Part shown: piece after piece, positions 54,297-63,661 of the stretch | Layout: each line of letters opens with the position of its first letter | How positions within the stretch are numbered: the first letter of the stretch is position 1 | Assembly: GCA_964539665.1 (NCBI GenBank) | Contig: CAZIKB010000004.1 | Coordinates: forward strand, 62,001 to 126,000 | DNA from: CAZIKB01 sp964539665 | GTDB lineage: Bacteria; Zhuqueibacterota; Zhuqueibacteria; Oceanimicrobiales; Oceanimicrobiaceae | Direction: 5' to 3' | Length of the DNA: 64,000 nucleotides | Made by a program: the position numbers and the translations under genes | Notes under the pieces: generated by a model | Database searches by the model: none | What the model was told of the DNA's origin: nothing | What the model saw: only the letters and a program-made list of their open reading frames with translations

Positions 54297-55553
54297 TTAT
54301 GCAGCCATTTGGTTTTGAATTTTTAGTTCTCGTTGTAGAGCTTTTCGTAACATAGGCAGATGTCTGTATCCTTTAATTTTTCTAAGTCCTTTTTCTATTT
54401 CTAAAAGCGCACAGGCCACCCAACGACGTCTTTGATTACTGTTTTTCCAATATGTAACCCGCCTGGTAAAACGGGCTACCTGGCCATTAATAGACTCCAG
54501 ACAATTGGTGGTTTTTAGACTTATTCCTAATTCTTCAAACACGCCGAGGCGGTGTAAAGTAAGGGTATCCTCAAACCCTTCATCAAGACTCCTGACTGCA
54601 GATTCATTGAGCAACTTCAGTTCTGTTCGAATTCTTTTTAAGGATTGTACGGCTTTTTCGTAAGTGGGCTCCTCATACGCCTTCTGAAGCTTCTTTCTCA
54701 TGTTGTTCTGTTTGGTTTTAGGCAAATAAGCCACAACATTCTCCCGTTTATGCCACTGACACCGTTGTACCGCTGCATAGTCTCCAAAAACATCGTCAAT
54801 GGCCTTACGAATCCCTTTTGAACCATCGATAACAAATAACAATCCCTGTTGGTAAGCAAGCCCACGCTCTATCAAGTTCTCCAGAAACTCTTTGCAAACC
54901 AAAGCATTCTCACTGGCCGTCTGGACAAATCCTAAGATAATTTTATCGCCTTCTACGGTAATGCCAACGGCGATAAGCACCTGCTCGTCTGCCAGAGATT
55001 TGCCATCCAGAATAATGGAAACAAAATCATACTTTTCTAAACGACGCCCCTCTAACTCTTCGAGCTTCTTCTTACTGCTCTTAATGAAACGACGAGAGAC
55101 CGTCGAGGCACTCAAACCAAAACTCTCAGGAACCGTCTCAACAACTTTCACATACTGATGAGAGGAAAGACCATATAAAACCTTCAAAAGAAGCTTCTCG
55201 TCGAACTTGCTCGGTGACTGAAGCTTTTGATAGCTCTGCAAAGAAATTTCCTTACACGTCTCTACGTTCCGAACTCTGGGTACTTCTATCGCTACTTTCT
55301 GGTCACCTAAATAAATCGACCCGCCCTGTTGACCCCAGCGATAGTTCCCGTTTCCCGATTCCCCGCGCCGAGCGTAACGAGAACCTGCCAGTTGCGACAC
55401 TTCCTGTTGTAGCAACTCCCTTACGTATTCCAAACCAATCGGAATCAGCGCCTGAATCAAAGCAACCTTCGTGTTCATATTCTCTATCTCACCCAACTCT
55501 CTAACTTCTTTTTTTTCCTTGATATTTTTAGCCTTTCTTGCTATACTCTTCAT
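54297..55553 (-). CDS. IS256-family (mutator-type) transposase
   Basis: This 418-residue DDE transposase is uninterrupted. Active-site residues are Asp183 (IILDGKSL), Asp243 (FVIDGSKGI) and Glu353 (NCLESINGQV), with the family C/H motif Cys265-x2-His268 (RCQWHKREN) between the second Asp and the Glu. An N-terminal region with RYARRGESGNGNYRWG replaces the usual DNA-binding start. It appears complete and therefore potentially active. It reads in the same direction as the octahaem operon, 86 bp upstream of it. Confidence 0.95.
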   Translation of the reverse strand: MKSIARKAKNIKEKKEVRELGEIENMNTKVALIQALIPIGLEYVRELLQQEVSQLAGSRYARRGESGNGNYRWGQQGGSIYLGDQKVAIEVPRVRNVETCKEISLQSYQKLQSPSKFDEKLLLKVLYGLSSHQYVKVVETVPESFGLSASTVSRRFIKSSKKKLEELEGRRLEKYDFVSIILDGKSLADEQVLIAVGITVEGDKIILGFVQTASENALVCKEFLENLIERGLAYQQGLLFVIDGSKGIRKAIDDVFGDYAAVQRCQWHKRENVVAYLPKTKQNNMRKKLQKAYEEPTYEKAVQSLKRIRTELKLLNESAVRSLDEGFEDTLTLHRLGVFEELGISLKTTNCLESINGQVARFTRRVTYWKNSNQRRRWVACALLEIEKGLRKIKGYRHLPMLRKALQRELKIQNQMAA

Positions 55554-55615
55554 GGTGGCTCCTTTCTTTTTAAAATTAATTATTCCTTTTATTTTTTTAC
55601 AATATGGGAGCCACC
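55554..55615 (-). promoter_or_regulatory. Hairpin that can hide the transposase ribosome site
   Basis: GGTGGCTCC (55554-55562), directly before the start codon on the minus strand (there GGAGCCACC-ATG), is complementary to GGGAGCCACC at 55606-55615 inside the terminal repeat. A transcript entering from outside the element would contain both arms and fold with the GGAG ribosome site in the stem; one starting between the arms would not. This is the logic known from IS10 and IS50; for this element it is inferred. Confidence 0.55.
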
Positions 55616-55863
55616 AATCTAAATTTCAACTAAAAATAATACTTTTTCATAATAATTAAGGTACTTAGTTAATTACCGCTTCACTTAATTGCCACACTAA
55701 TTTACAATTCAGACAATAAATTACAAGCATTTTTTTGAACATTTATCTATTCAAAAAATCAACTTTGAATTCCGCACATTCATGAGTGAAATCATTGGAA
55801 TTACATTGACAAAAATATTAACCATTTGTGACGGGTTGTAAAAACAGGATAATTTCACCCTTA

Positions 55864-57276
55864 TTAAAAACGCCAACCGAATACTAAAACGACGAACAAT
55901 ATGAATATGGCAAATTTGGGAACAATCCAGCGATTGTTCACTGAAGGATGAGTCAGTCGGAATTCACGTATAGCAAAAATAAATCCGAATATAATTAGAA
56001 TTAGACTAATTACAGAAACAACCGGTTTGCTTAATAGAGAAGCAGGTTTCGCTATATTGTTTGTATTTATGCCCAAAACAGTATTTATTCCAATGGGATC
56101 CTTTAAAGCATAGGGTGAAAATCCAAACCAGGATACAAATTTTGCAATTCCTTTGGCCATATGCCCGGCGGCAATAATGACTGTAACCGGTAAAGCCAAA
56201 CGACGCCATGCCTCGTAAATGTTGGCTGCTGCTTTAAGTGCCACCATCGTAAATCCCATAATGAGCCACAAGAATAATGGAAAAATAAACAACGTCCACA
56301 CGCCCTTAATCCAGCCCCCCAAACTGGAAAGCCCGATTAAATCTGTAATTTGGGTAGGAATCCAGAGAAAGACACTTTTTGCAGCAGTCCACTCGGTGGT
56401 AAGTTCATAGGTTACAAAACCAGAAACAAGGATAACAAACAAGGTTAGTGGCCAGGATGTCTGTGTTTCGCGTGAATCCGAGGGGTGAAAAGGTCGACGA
56501 ATAACAAGTTGCATATTATCTGGTTGACAAGCTTTAATGCACTGAACACACACAAGACAATCTTTATTACTGTTCAACTTAGATGGATTCAACAGGCTTG
56601 GACAACTGCGGGCATCCAGTTTGGTTCGGTTACTGGCTCTCAAACAATTCTTGCCTGTACAATCCACACATGTCTTTTTTGAATTCACTCGCACAGCCAA
56701 CATTCCCCCACGACCATAGGCATTCAGCAAAAGATCCAACGGACAAAATCCGCTGCAAAAGGCTCTGTCTTTAAAATAAAGGCCGACAATTGCAGCAGCA
56801 GCAAGCAAGCCCCACAAAAAAATGGAGGTGTAAGCTGGTACCCGGTGCAAATGCATGCCAGCGACCAGCATTTGAATGAGCGCATACAACCCGAGAATTA
56901 ACGCACCAGAACGCAACCATTTGCCTAAAATACGTTGTTTAATACCCATACGCTTTCCAAGTCGCTCTGAAAAATTAGAAACTAATTCTAATGGACAAAT
57001 CATACACCAGATCCGACCCAAAAACACAGCCACCCAAACCATCGCTGGCCACCATAAGCCCCAAATCAGTAAATTGACAATATTAGTTTTTGCATACAGT
57101 TTATCGTCAACCGCCTCTGGTGCGAATAAATTCCAATCAATAGTGGCAAGTATTACAAATATAAATAAAGTTAAAACCTGAAAAATATAAGGAAAACCGG
57201 ACCATAATATTAATTTCTTAACTGGTTTGATGCTTAATAAATCAAAGCCTTTATTCGATTTTTTTTCTGAATTCAT
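55864..57276 (-). CDS. Membrane polyferredoxin (NapH/NosR-like), longer form
   Basis: This 470-residue protein has about nine membrane segments. CxxxCP motifs WCMICPLEL and FCSGFCPLDL sit at the helix ends, followed by a cysteine-rich domain (CVDCTGKNCLRASNR, RSCPSLLNPS, then CLVCVQCIKACQPDN) for probably two [4Fe-4S] clusters. It shares this layout with the 33014 gene but has extra helices at the C terminus. Likely role: electron transfer between the quinone pool or a ferredoxin-like donor and periplasmic cytochromes. Before the IS insertion it was about 280 bp upstream of the octahaem start, so they may once have formed one unit. Confidence 0.85.
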   Translation of the reverse strand: MNSEKKSNKGFDLLSIKPVKKLILWSGFPYIFQVLTLFIFVILATIDWNLFAPEAVDDKLYAKTNIVNLLIWGLWWPAMVWVAVFLGRIWCMICPLELVSNFSERLGKRMGIKQRILGKWLRSGALILGLYALIQMLVAGMHLHRVPAYTSIFLWGLLAAAAIVGLYFKDRAFCSGFCPLDLLLNAYGRGGMLAVRVNSKKTCVDCTGKNCLRASNRTKLDARSCPSLLNPSKLNSNKDCLVCVQCIKACQPDNMQLVIRRPFHPSDSRETQTSWPLTLFVILVSGFVTYELTTEWTAAKSVFLWIPTQITDLIGLSSLGGWIKGVWTLFIFPLFLWLIMGFTMVALKAAANIYEAWRRLALPVTVIIAAGHMAKGIAKFVSWFGFSPYALKDPIGINTVLGINTNNIAKPASLLSKPVVSVISLILIIFGFIFAIREFRLTHPSVNNRWIVPKFAIFILFVVLVFGWRF

Positions 57277-57514
57277 CGCTCTCTACATACCTCATGATTT
57301 AAAATTACGGCTCCACTGCGCTACAAGCGTGACCGAAAATCCATTATTTCAGGAAATGACCAACGCAACTAATTGTTTTTTTGTTCATTAATTATGGACA
57401 ATACGACTTTCCGGCTGCGCCCCCCAATTTACCTTTGATTCACACAGGATATTTTAGTTTAGCAGTAGTTAACAACAATATAATAAAAAGGATCGTCGTG
57501 GTATAGCCCAAATG

Positions 57515-59215
57515 TCATGGATTATTTTTTTGAGCTGTAACTATCTTCAAGTTCTGCCGTGCAACTTCATCTTCTGGATAAAGCAAATTTATCATCTCAA
57601 AAATTTCTTGTGATTTCTCTGTTCGGCCCAAACGCAAAAGCATCACCCCCATATTTCCTTTTTTGGTTGCCCAACCGGGATCAATTTCCTCACCCCGTTT
57701 TAAAGCAACTTTCACTTTTTCGTGTTGACCTAACTTTTTTAACACAGCAGCAAGGTAAAACTGGCTTTCTGTGTAATTAGGCATTACTTGAAGCGCTGAC
57801 TTGAAATTCTCCATGGCTGCCTGGTGGTTGCCCATGCGCAATTCATATTTACCTAATTTCCCATGAAGAGTTGGACTATTTGAGTCAATTTGCAGCCCTG
57901 ATTTGTAATAATTTAAAAATTCAGTTTCCTTCCCCTCTTCAAAAAGACAATCGCCAAGATTTTCAATTACCTCTGGCTGATTTGGTTGCCACTTGAGCAC
58001 ACGTTTATATGCCTTTATGGCTTCTGGGAAATTACCCAGATTTTGTTGACATTGAGCATAATGCCTCTGAATATGCTGTGCCACCTGTGGCGAAGCCCTT
58101 CTTATTTGCTTATAGGTGGAAGCGGCGTCTTTGTATTTTTGATCATAAAAATAATTGTCAGCTAAATAAAGCAAAGCTGCACCATACTTTTTATCGAGCT
58201 TATAGGCTTGTTGAAGATAATTTTCGGCTAAATCTTTTTTGCCTAATTCTCCATAAATTAAACTGAGCCCAAAAACAGGCGCAGGATTTTTAGGGAGTAA
58301 TTGGCTAGCTTTTTCAAATTTTGATATTGCGCGTTCTAAATTGCTTCGATCACGATTAATGAAACCTTCCTGCATTAATTCAAATCCTTTAATATTTTTC
58401 TTACGATTTTTTGAAAGTCGTAAGAAAAGTTCTTCACCGAGCCATTTATAGCTTAGTGAAGTATAGCCGTTTTCAACCGAAAATGAAATGGTTACTTGAT
58501 CAGTACGAATTCTTTTAGCTTGCAAAACCTTGATAACATTCTCCGGCCAGATACGAGGAACAGACAGTCGATCAAGATAAATTGCACTGTTAAAATCAAA
58601 AAAATCCATATCAAAATCCAAAAGTACAAATTCTTCAATGCCTGGGATTTCTTCTATTGCGCAAATAGTAATTGGCAGTCCGTATAAAACACCTTTAATA
58701 ATTAATCCTTCAAAATGGAATGATTCAATTTCGGCGGCAGTAATGTTCTTTTGATTTAAGCGTAAACCCAATTTAAATTTGTTCAGCCAATCATCGCCAT
58801 TCAGTGCAGAGTCCGGAACAACCCAGATCAATTCTCGAATCATGTTAGCCTTAAACGCTGGGTAGAACCAATTACCTACATGTAATATTTTTCTTTCAGG
58901 AAGATAGGTTTCGGTTGGATGCATGGCCATTTTTTTGGCCAGGCGCCAATCTTTAGTGGATATAAGTGCATTCAGGTCCTTATCACGTATCCAATTTAAA
59001 TCGATATGGGTATCAAAATGGATGGCAATTCGACTTTGTTGATTTCTTCTAAGCCACTCAAAATAAGTGTCATAGTGATTTTCAAAAACAGCTATTTCAT
59101 TAGCATGTTTTAAATCTAAAATTAAAGGGTGGGTGGTATCATTTTGAGATTGACATCCGAAGAACAATAAAATGAAAAGTAGCGCACGTAGAATGTATTC
59201 ATTCAGATCATTCAT
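57515..59215 (-). CDS. UPF0489 (arginase-fold) lipoprotein with TPR repeats
   Basis: This 566-residue protein has a lipoprotein signal with Cys21 (LLFILLFFGC). Residues ~30-270 form a UPF0489-type domain with metal-binding residues of the arginase/deacetylase fold: HFDTHID (His66, Asp68, His70, Asp72), HVGNW (His112) and LLDFDMDFF (Asp200, Asp202, Asp204). UPF0489 relatives include peptide arginases that turn Arg into ornithine in ribosomal peptides. From ~285 to 560 come about eight TPR units (NPAPVFGLSLIYGELGKKDLAENYLQQAYKLD...). Extracytoplasmic location and TPR fusion are unusual for the family. The role in the cytochrome island is unknown; processing or assembly of exported proteins is conceivable. 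Confidence 0.75.
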   Translation of the reverse strand: MNDLNEYILRALLFILLFFGCQSQNDTTHPLILDLKHANEIAVFENHYDTYFEWLRRNQQSRIAIHFDTHIDLNWIRDKDLNALISTKDWRLAKKMAMHPTETYLPERKILHVGNWFYPAFKANMIRELIWVVPDSALNGDDWLNKFKLGLRLNQKNITAAEIESFHFEGLIIKGVLYGLPITICAIEEIPGIEEFVLLDFDMDFFDFNSAIYLDRLSVPRIWPENVIKVLQAKRIRTDQVTISFSVENGYTSLSYKWLGEELFLRLSKNRKKNIKGFELMQEGFINRDRSNLERAISKFEKASQLLPKNPAPVFGLSLIYGELGKKDLAENYLQQAYKLDKKYGAALLYLADNYFYDQKYKDAASTYKQIRRASPQVAQHIQRHYAQCQQNLGNFPEAIKAYKRVLKWQPNQPEVIENLGDCLFEEGKETEFLNYYKSGLQIDSNSPTLHGKLGKYELRMGNHQAAMENFKSALQVMPNYTESQFYLAAVLKKLGQHEKVKVALKRGEEIDPGWATKKGNMGVMLLRLGRTEKSQEIFEMINLLYPEDEVARQNLKIVTAQKNNP

Positions 59216-59238
59216 TCTCAGATCGTAGGTTATAATAT

Positions 59239-59276
59239 AAAAGTTAGCCGCCGAGAGAGCCCGGCGGCAAACTTTT
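59239..59276. terminator. Strong bidirectional rho-independent terminator
   Basis: AAAAGTT-A-GCCGCCG (59239-59253) pairs with CGGCGGC-A-AACTTTT (59262-59276): a 14-bp stem with one A-A mismatch and an 8-nt loop. On the minus strand it ends in TTTTATATTATA. It lies 60 bp past the stop of the surface cytochrome, so that gene is insulated from the TPR lipoprotein gene. Confidence 0.85.
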
Positions 59277-59335
59277 ACATAAAAAGAGTTAATTTTGAAA
59301 TATAAAACTTAATTTTCTCCTCTGGTCATATGACC

Positions 59336-62269
59336 TTATTTCATCAATAGCATCTTCTTAGTCTGTGCAAAGTCATTCACTTCGAGTCGGTAAAAATAGA
59401 CACCCGTAGCCAAACTTGCTCCGTCAAATGTAACACTTTGATGTCCGGCTGGCATGACTTTGTCTATAACGGTTACAACCTCTTCACCAAGAATGTTAAA
59501 CACCTTCAAAGTCACTTTACCTTGTTGTGCGACATCAAACTCGATGTTTGTAGTTGGATTAAACGGGTTGGGGTAGTTTTGTGCCAACTCGTAGGATTCC
59601 GGGACATTTTCTGCCAACGTTTCCTCAACACTAACTACTACGTCACTAAAATTCAAGAGTTCGTAATTTCCACCTTGATGTGCGTGAAGATTCGGGAAAA
59701 CTCGACCCGCTGGCTGCGTACCGTTGTCAATGGTCATGACTGCAAACATGTAGTCTTTACTTAAATCATTAAAAATCACATCATGTTCTGTGTCTCCCGT
59801 ATCCAAGGCACGTTTCATCTCGACAGTCCAGTAACCATCAGTCCACTTACCGCCAGCACGGACGTCGCTTCGCGCACCACCCGGTACAGGTGTGGTCATA
59901 ACATATTTAGGTAAACGATCGCCGTTTACCCAACCGGCATTGGCATCATACGTCTGTGCAGCGACAGCCCAGGTTCCCGGGAACGGTTCTGCTGCCCAGG
60001 TGTCATCGTAAAGCGCTGCCGGGTCCGTATCATGTGCTGGTCCCATCCACTGCGGCGCACCACTTGACAAATTATTGCCATATACAAAGGTTGAACCCGA
60101 GGCATCGCCGTGACGTCCACCGTCACCGCCCATGTCAACAGTACTATTTAAAAACTTGTCATCTACATATCCACCGGGCAAGCTCCTGGCTCCCTTTAAA
60201 TGCCACATATCACCTAATTCGCCAGCATCAATATATTTACCCCAACGCTCACGGGTATTGTGGCAGGTGGCCAAACAACCACGACTTTCAAAGTCACCAA
60301 TTTCCGTCATCGGCCAGAATATACCGATACGATCTTCCCGGATCAAGTCGGTCTCTGCTGAGGTTGCCCAGGTTCCATCCTGGTAAACGAGCTCCTGTCT
60401 GCGTACGGTCATGGAAGTATCCGGCCATTTAGCGTACATAAACAAGTCCGTATCTGTATACAAGGCTTTCAATTCAACCCACATAGCCGAGTTGTGTACG
60501 CCATCGACGATCAAATTGACGGTGTCAGAAGGCACCTCAGACCAAATAGCATCGGCAATACCATCCAGAACTGGCTCCGTTCCACCGGCCGGTATCTGCA
60601 AAGCTTCAAGCACACCAATTTGCTGTGGTGCATCCCACATTGGAAAATAATTGGCGCCCCAGGTTGCAATAGTGACGTCTTCCGGATTATCCCAAACAGC
60701 TATCAAGGAATCCTTAGCTCCCTCTCCAAAAGCATTGTCATCATGGCAAAAAGCACAGGAATTAGGCATAATTAAATCCAGTGTATTTTGAGGAGACAAC
60801 ACTTGAAAAGTGTGGGAATGGATATCGTATGCTACAGCCGATTTCGCAGCCTTAGGATTGTGGCACTTGGAGCAGCGGCTGGCGCCGGTACCTTCAGGAT
60901 CGTAAGGGTGACGGGTATGACGCTGTACTTCCTTGGTGACAAGTGCCAGACTATCGGGATCGATAATGTTGGCTATTGTGGTTGATCTAAGGTTTGAAAA
61001 TTCACCCTCTCCCGCATGACAGGCTAAACAGAGCGTATTGTTATCGTTCTCTGTTGCAATCGCTACACCATCTTCGGTAATTTCGGTTCGCATGTGATGT
61101 TTCTCTGTGTTGTGAACATCATGGCATTGATAGCAAGTAACTTGATGAGCTGGTTTGTTGCTTTCAATAAAACCCAAATACTGCTGACGATGTTTCTTGG
61201 ATGTTTTGCCATCCGGCCAGTCGCCGCCGCCGTCGGTAAAAATATTAGCGACCAGGTCACCGACGGACCAAGTGGACCACGTAGCCAGAAGATCCTGGTC
61301 GTCGGCAAAAGGAAAGCCAAAAGTGTTATTGGGTTTGCTTTTACCGCGGTTATGGCACATGCCGCAAAGATTGTTGGCTTGTTCGGCTGTTAAATCTGTT
61401 TTGGGATTGATAATATCAGCCGCTGACATTGTAGTATCTGCATGAGTTTTGCCTGGCCCATGACAACGCTCACAGGTGGTATTGATTTGGTCCAGGTCAC
61501 CATCGCCATCAATATCAAATACATTGTTTAAAGTTGCATACGGTGCATCGTCTTTCACGCCGGCCGCACTCATGACCCACTCATCGCCGTCATTCACCAA
61601 CTCCAGTCCCGTCGCATGACACCCCGAACACCCTTTAGCAAGACTTTTACCCTTGGTTCCTGCCAGGGCCCGGGTTGTATAATCGATAGGAAGGTTGTCG
61701 GTGGCGGTGTTGTACCAGGTCTCCGGGTGATACGGTTTCGCATACGCATGGGTCTTATCATTGAACTGAACCGGTGAGATGTAGTAGTCGTTGGATTCAC
61801 CTTCATCGGTGTTGATCTTCACCATATAGCGCTGTTTGTAGAGGCCACTTCCACCATAGGTCATATAAACCTTGTGAGTTCGGGTACCAATGGTAACAGT
61901 ATAGCCATCTTGAGCAGAATAAGCCAAAATTGGCGCATTGGGTTTAAAATCCTTGAAGGGATTGACAGAATCGGGGAGGGTATTGAAATCCAAACCGTCT
62001 TTGAAATCGTCAATGCCGTTTGGCACGCCGTCCGGGGCCCAATCATTAATAATCCCAAAAAGATCTTCCATTGAATGAGAATCATCTGGTACATAGGAAT
62101 AGCCATTCGCATGCATGGATGATCGCCACCCAGAGGCATCCATTTTGATTGCACCATGGCATTCCAAACATCTTTCAGGGCCAACATATCCTTGTGTGAA
62201 ACCCTGCTGCGGCAGCAATAATAACGCTGCAACAGTAAACATAAATAGAAAATAGTATGTCTTGTGCAT
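59336..62269 (-). CDS. T9SS-exported multihaem cytochrome with ethylbenzene-dehydrogenase-like haem b domain
   Basis: This 977-residue protein has a signal peptide (YFLFMFTVAALLLLPQQGFTQ). The N-terminal ~550 residues hold eight CXXCH motifs (CLECH, CSGCH, CERCH, CGMCH, CYQCH, CLACH, CSKCH, CAFCH) in the cytochrome c-554/HAO-like manner. Residues ~575-880 match the EB_dh haem b fold: PVLDGIADAIW, LKALYTDTDLFMYAKWPDTS, REDRIGIFWPM, then GCLATCHNTRERW (an added CX3CH) and GDMWHLKGARSLPGGYVDD. The last ~85 residues are a type IX sorting domain (YELAQNYPNPFNPTTNIEF...ATGVYFYRLEVN). It is probably exported to the cell surface as a terminal electron donor. Confidence 0.93.
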   Translation of the reverse strand: MHKTYYFLFMFTVAALLLLPQQGFTQGYVGPERCLECHGAIKMDASGWRSSMHANGYSYVPDDSHSMEDLFGIINDWAPDGVPNGIDDFKDGLDFNTLPDSVNPFKDFKPNAPILAYSAQDGYTVTIGTRTHKVYMTYGGSGLYKQRYMVKINTDEGESNDYYISPVQFNDKTHAYAKPYHPETWYNTATDNLPIDYTTRALAGTKGKSLAKGCSGCHATGLELVNDGDEWVMSAAGVKDDAPYATLNNVFDIDGDGDLDQINTTCERCHGPGKTHADTTMSAADIINPKTDLTAEQANNLCGMCHNRGKSKPNNTFGFPFADDQDLLATWSTWSVGDLVANIFTDGGGDWPDGKTSKKHRQQYLGFIESNKPAHQVTCYQCHDVHNTEKHHMRTEITEDGVAIATENDNNTLCLACHAGEGEFSNLRSTTIANIIDPDSLALVTKEVQRHTRHPYDPEGTGASRCSKCHNPKAAKSAVAYDIHSHTFQVLSPQNTLDLIMPNSCAFCHDDNAFGEGAKDSLIAVWDNPEDVTIATWGANYFPMWDAPQQIGVLEALQIPAGGTEPVLDGIADAIWSEVPSDTVNLIVDGVHNSAMWVELKALYTDTDLFMYAKWPDTSMTVRRQELVYQDGTWATSAETDLIREDRIGIFWPMTEIGDFESRGCLATCHNTRERWGKYIDAGELGDMWHLKGARSLPGGYVDDKFLNSTVDMGGDGGRHGDASGSTFVYGNNLSSGAPQWMGPAHDTDPAALYDDTWAAEPFPGTWAVAAQTYDANAGWVNGDRLPKYVMTTPVPGGARSDVRAGGKWTDGYWTVEMKRALDTGDTEHDVIFNDLSKDYMFAVMTIDNGTQPAGRVFPNLHAHQGGNYELLNFSDVVVSVEETLAENVPESYELAQNYPNPFNPTTNIEFDVAQQGKVTLKVFNILGEEVVTVIDKVMPAGHQSVTFDGASLATGVYFYRLEVNDFAQTKKMLLMK

Positions 62270-62440
62270 AAAGCATCTCCGTATTTTATGAATAAATATA
62301 ATAAATTATAATTTAACTAATAGTACAGATAGACCTGATAAATTAACAATAAATATTATACATCACAAGAAGTTACGCAAACATGTAGATAATTTAATTT
62401 CTATAACAAAAGTGTAAAATTGGATAGTATCACTTAAATA

Positions 62441-62460
62441 TCTAGTACTTGAACGAAAAC
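62441..62460 (+). repeat. Repeat word shared with 52893-52912
   Basis: TCTAGTACTTGAACGAAAAC. It lies 170 bp upstream of the surface cytochrome start, in the 453-bp gap 62270-62722, which holds no gene; that gap should carry the cytochrome's promoter. Confidence 0.45.
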
Positions 62461-62722
62461 TATTATTTTTGCCATTCTGAGAAGCGACGAAAAATCTATA
62501 ACTATGGTTATCCATTTTGCTTAGCAAAGGCCATTAGTGATACTTCTAAATAACCTTTGTATTAAATGAATGTTATTGTTATTGATGTACAATCCCTAAT
62601 CAGTCATTTAAACAACTTTTGACTATACTAAAATAACTTTTTTGTATTATTAATCAATAAGGCTTTAATAGGTATGGAATGGGTATATAAAATACTTATT
62701 ATTGGATAGAGAAAATATATAT

Positions 62723-63661
62723 TTAAAGCTCTCGGAGTAGGGATGTTAAATTAATTTCTCTGTTGGTTATTTCCAATTTTTTTCTAATATTTCTGCGGTG
62801 TTTATCAACAGTTGTAATAGAAATATTTAACAGTTTAGAGATGTCTTTACTCGGGAGGCCAGCCTTAATCAAATTGCATAATTCAATCTCTCGGGGAGTG
62901 AGTTTATAACTTTTTTTTGTTAATTTGCTACCATATGAGGAAGTAAGGTTTTCTAAATGATGATGGATTAAATCAACATATATGGTTGCGCCATTCTCGA
63001 TATTTAACCTTTTGAGAAGAGGGTAAATAATCCTTTCTACATTTGAATTTATTTCTTCTTTAATTTTGCTTTTTTCAATCTCAATCTGAGTGATGATTTC
63101 ACCTAATGCCATGTTCTTTTGTTCTAATGTTATTCTCTGTTTTTGCAATATTGATTCCGATTTTTTAAGAGCTTGCACTGCTTTACTATGTTCTTTAACT
63201 TCATCTGTTAGTACCTTGTTGGTTCTTTTAAGTTCCGCAGTACGTTCCTTTACTCTGCTTTCAAGCGTATCATTTGCTTTTTTTAATGACTCCTCTATTA
63301 ATTTTTGATCAGTTATGTCTATTACTGTATGAGCGAAAGCTTGAATATTATTTTCTTCATCCAATATCGGGGATGCTGTTGTTATGTAATACCGTCCATG
63401 GTCAGCTACCTCCCCACTTAACGCAGTTTTTGTTTTTAGCGCCTTTTCACAAGGACAGCCTTTAATTGGAGCATCCAAACCGTGCACAATTTCGTAACAT
63501 TTTTTTCCAATAACATCTTTAGGCTTTAAGCCAAGACTCTTATATCCAGCTTGATTTAGTTTTAAAAATTCGAAGTCCTTTGAAATCAAAGCAAAGATAT
63601 CTAAAGCAGCATTGAATGTTTCCTGCCACCCAATACAAGGAATTTCCTTTTCTTTCATCAT
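62723..63661 (-). CDS. PAS-domain transcriptional regulator with LuxR-type HTH
   Basis: This 312-residue soluble regulator has a PAS domain at ~12-115, with Cys55/His60 and a CPC pair (Cys69, Cys71) in GKKCYEIVHGLDAPIKGCPCEKAL, a pattern that could bind metal or haem or act as a redox switch. A long coiled coil (LIEESLKKANDTLESRVKERTAELKRTNKVL... to ~225) links it to the HTH (KLTPREIELCNLIKAGLPSKDISKLLNISITTVDKHRRNIRKKLEI). No histidine kinase or receiver domain is present, so it is a one-component sensor-regulator. It is divergent from nothing and lies upstream of the surface cytochrome in the same direction; control of the island is a fair guess. Confidence 0.9.
   Translation of the reverse strand: MMKEKEIPCIGWQETFNAALDIFALISKDFEFLKLNQAGYKSLGLKPKDVIGKKCYEIVHGLDAPIKGCPCEKALKTKTALSGEVADHGRYYITTASPILDEENNIQAFAHTVIDITDQKLIEESLKKANDTLESRVKERTAELKRTNKVLTDEVKEHSKAVQALKKSESILQKQRITLEQKNMALGEIITQIEIEKSKIKEEINSNVERIIYPLLKRLNIENGATIYVDLIHHHLENLTSSYGSKLTKKSYKLTPREIELCNLIKAGLPSKDISKLLNISITTVDKHRRNIRKKLEITNREINLTSLLREL

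Larger units (their letters stand above)
54266..55637 (-). mobile_element. IS256-family insertion sequence
   Basis: This element of about 1.37 kb carries one intact transposase. The imperfect terminal inverted repeats begin ATTTTTAGTTGAAA at the left end (54266-54279) and TTTCAACTAAAAAT at the right end (55624-55637), and both continue to a TGGCTCC word (54284-54290; GGAGCCA at 55607-55613). The length is right for IS256. An 8-9 bp target duplication could not be defined with confidence; AATAC occurs just outside both ends. The insertion separates the polyferredoxin gene (55864) from the octahaem-Rieske-cytochrome b run. Confidence 0.88.

Noticed and set aside
54258..55650. Exact target-site duplication of the IS256 element
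   Set aside because: AATAC occurs outside both ends, but the distances to the terminal repeats differ and an 8-9 bp match is not clear.
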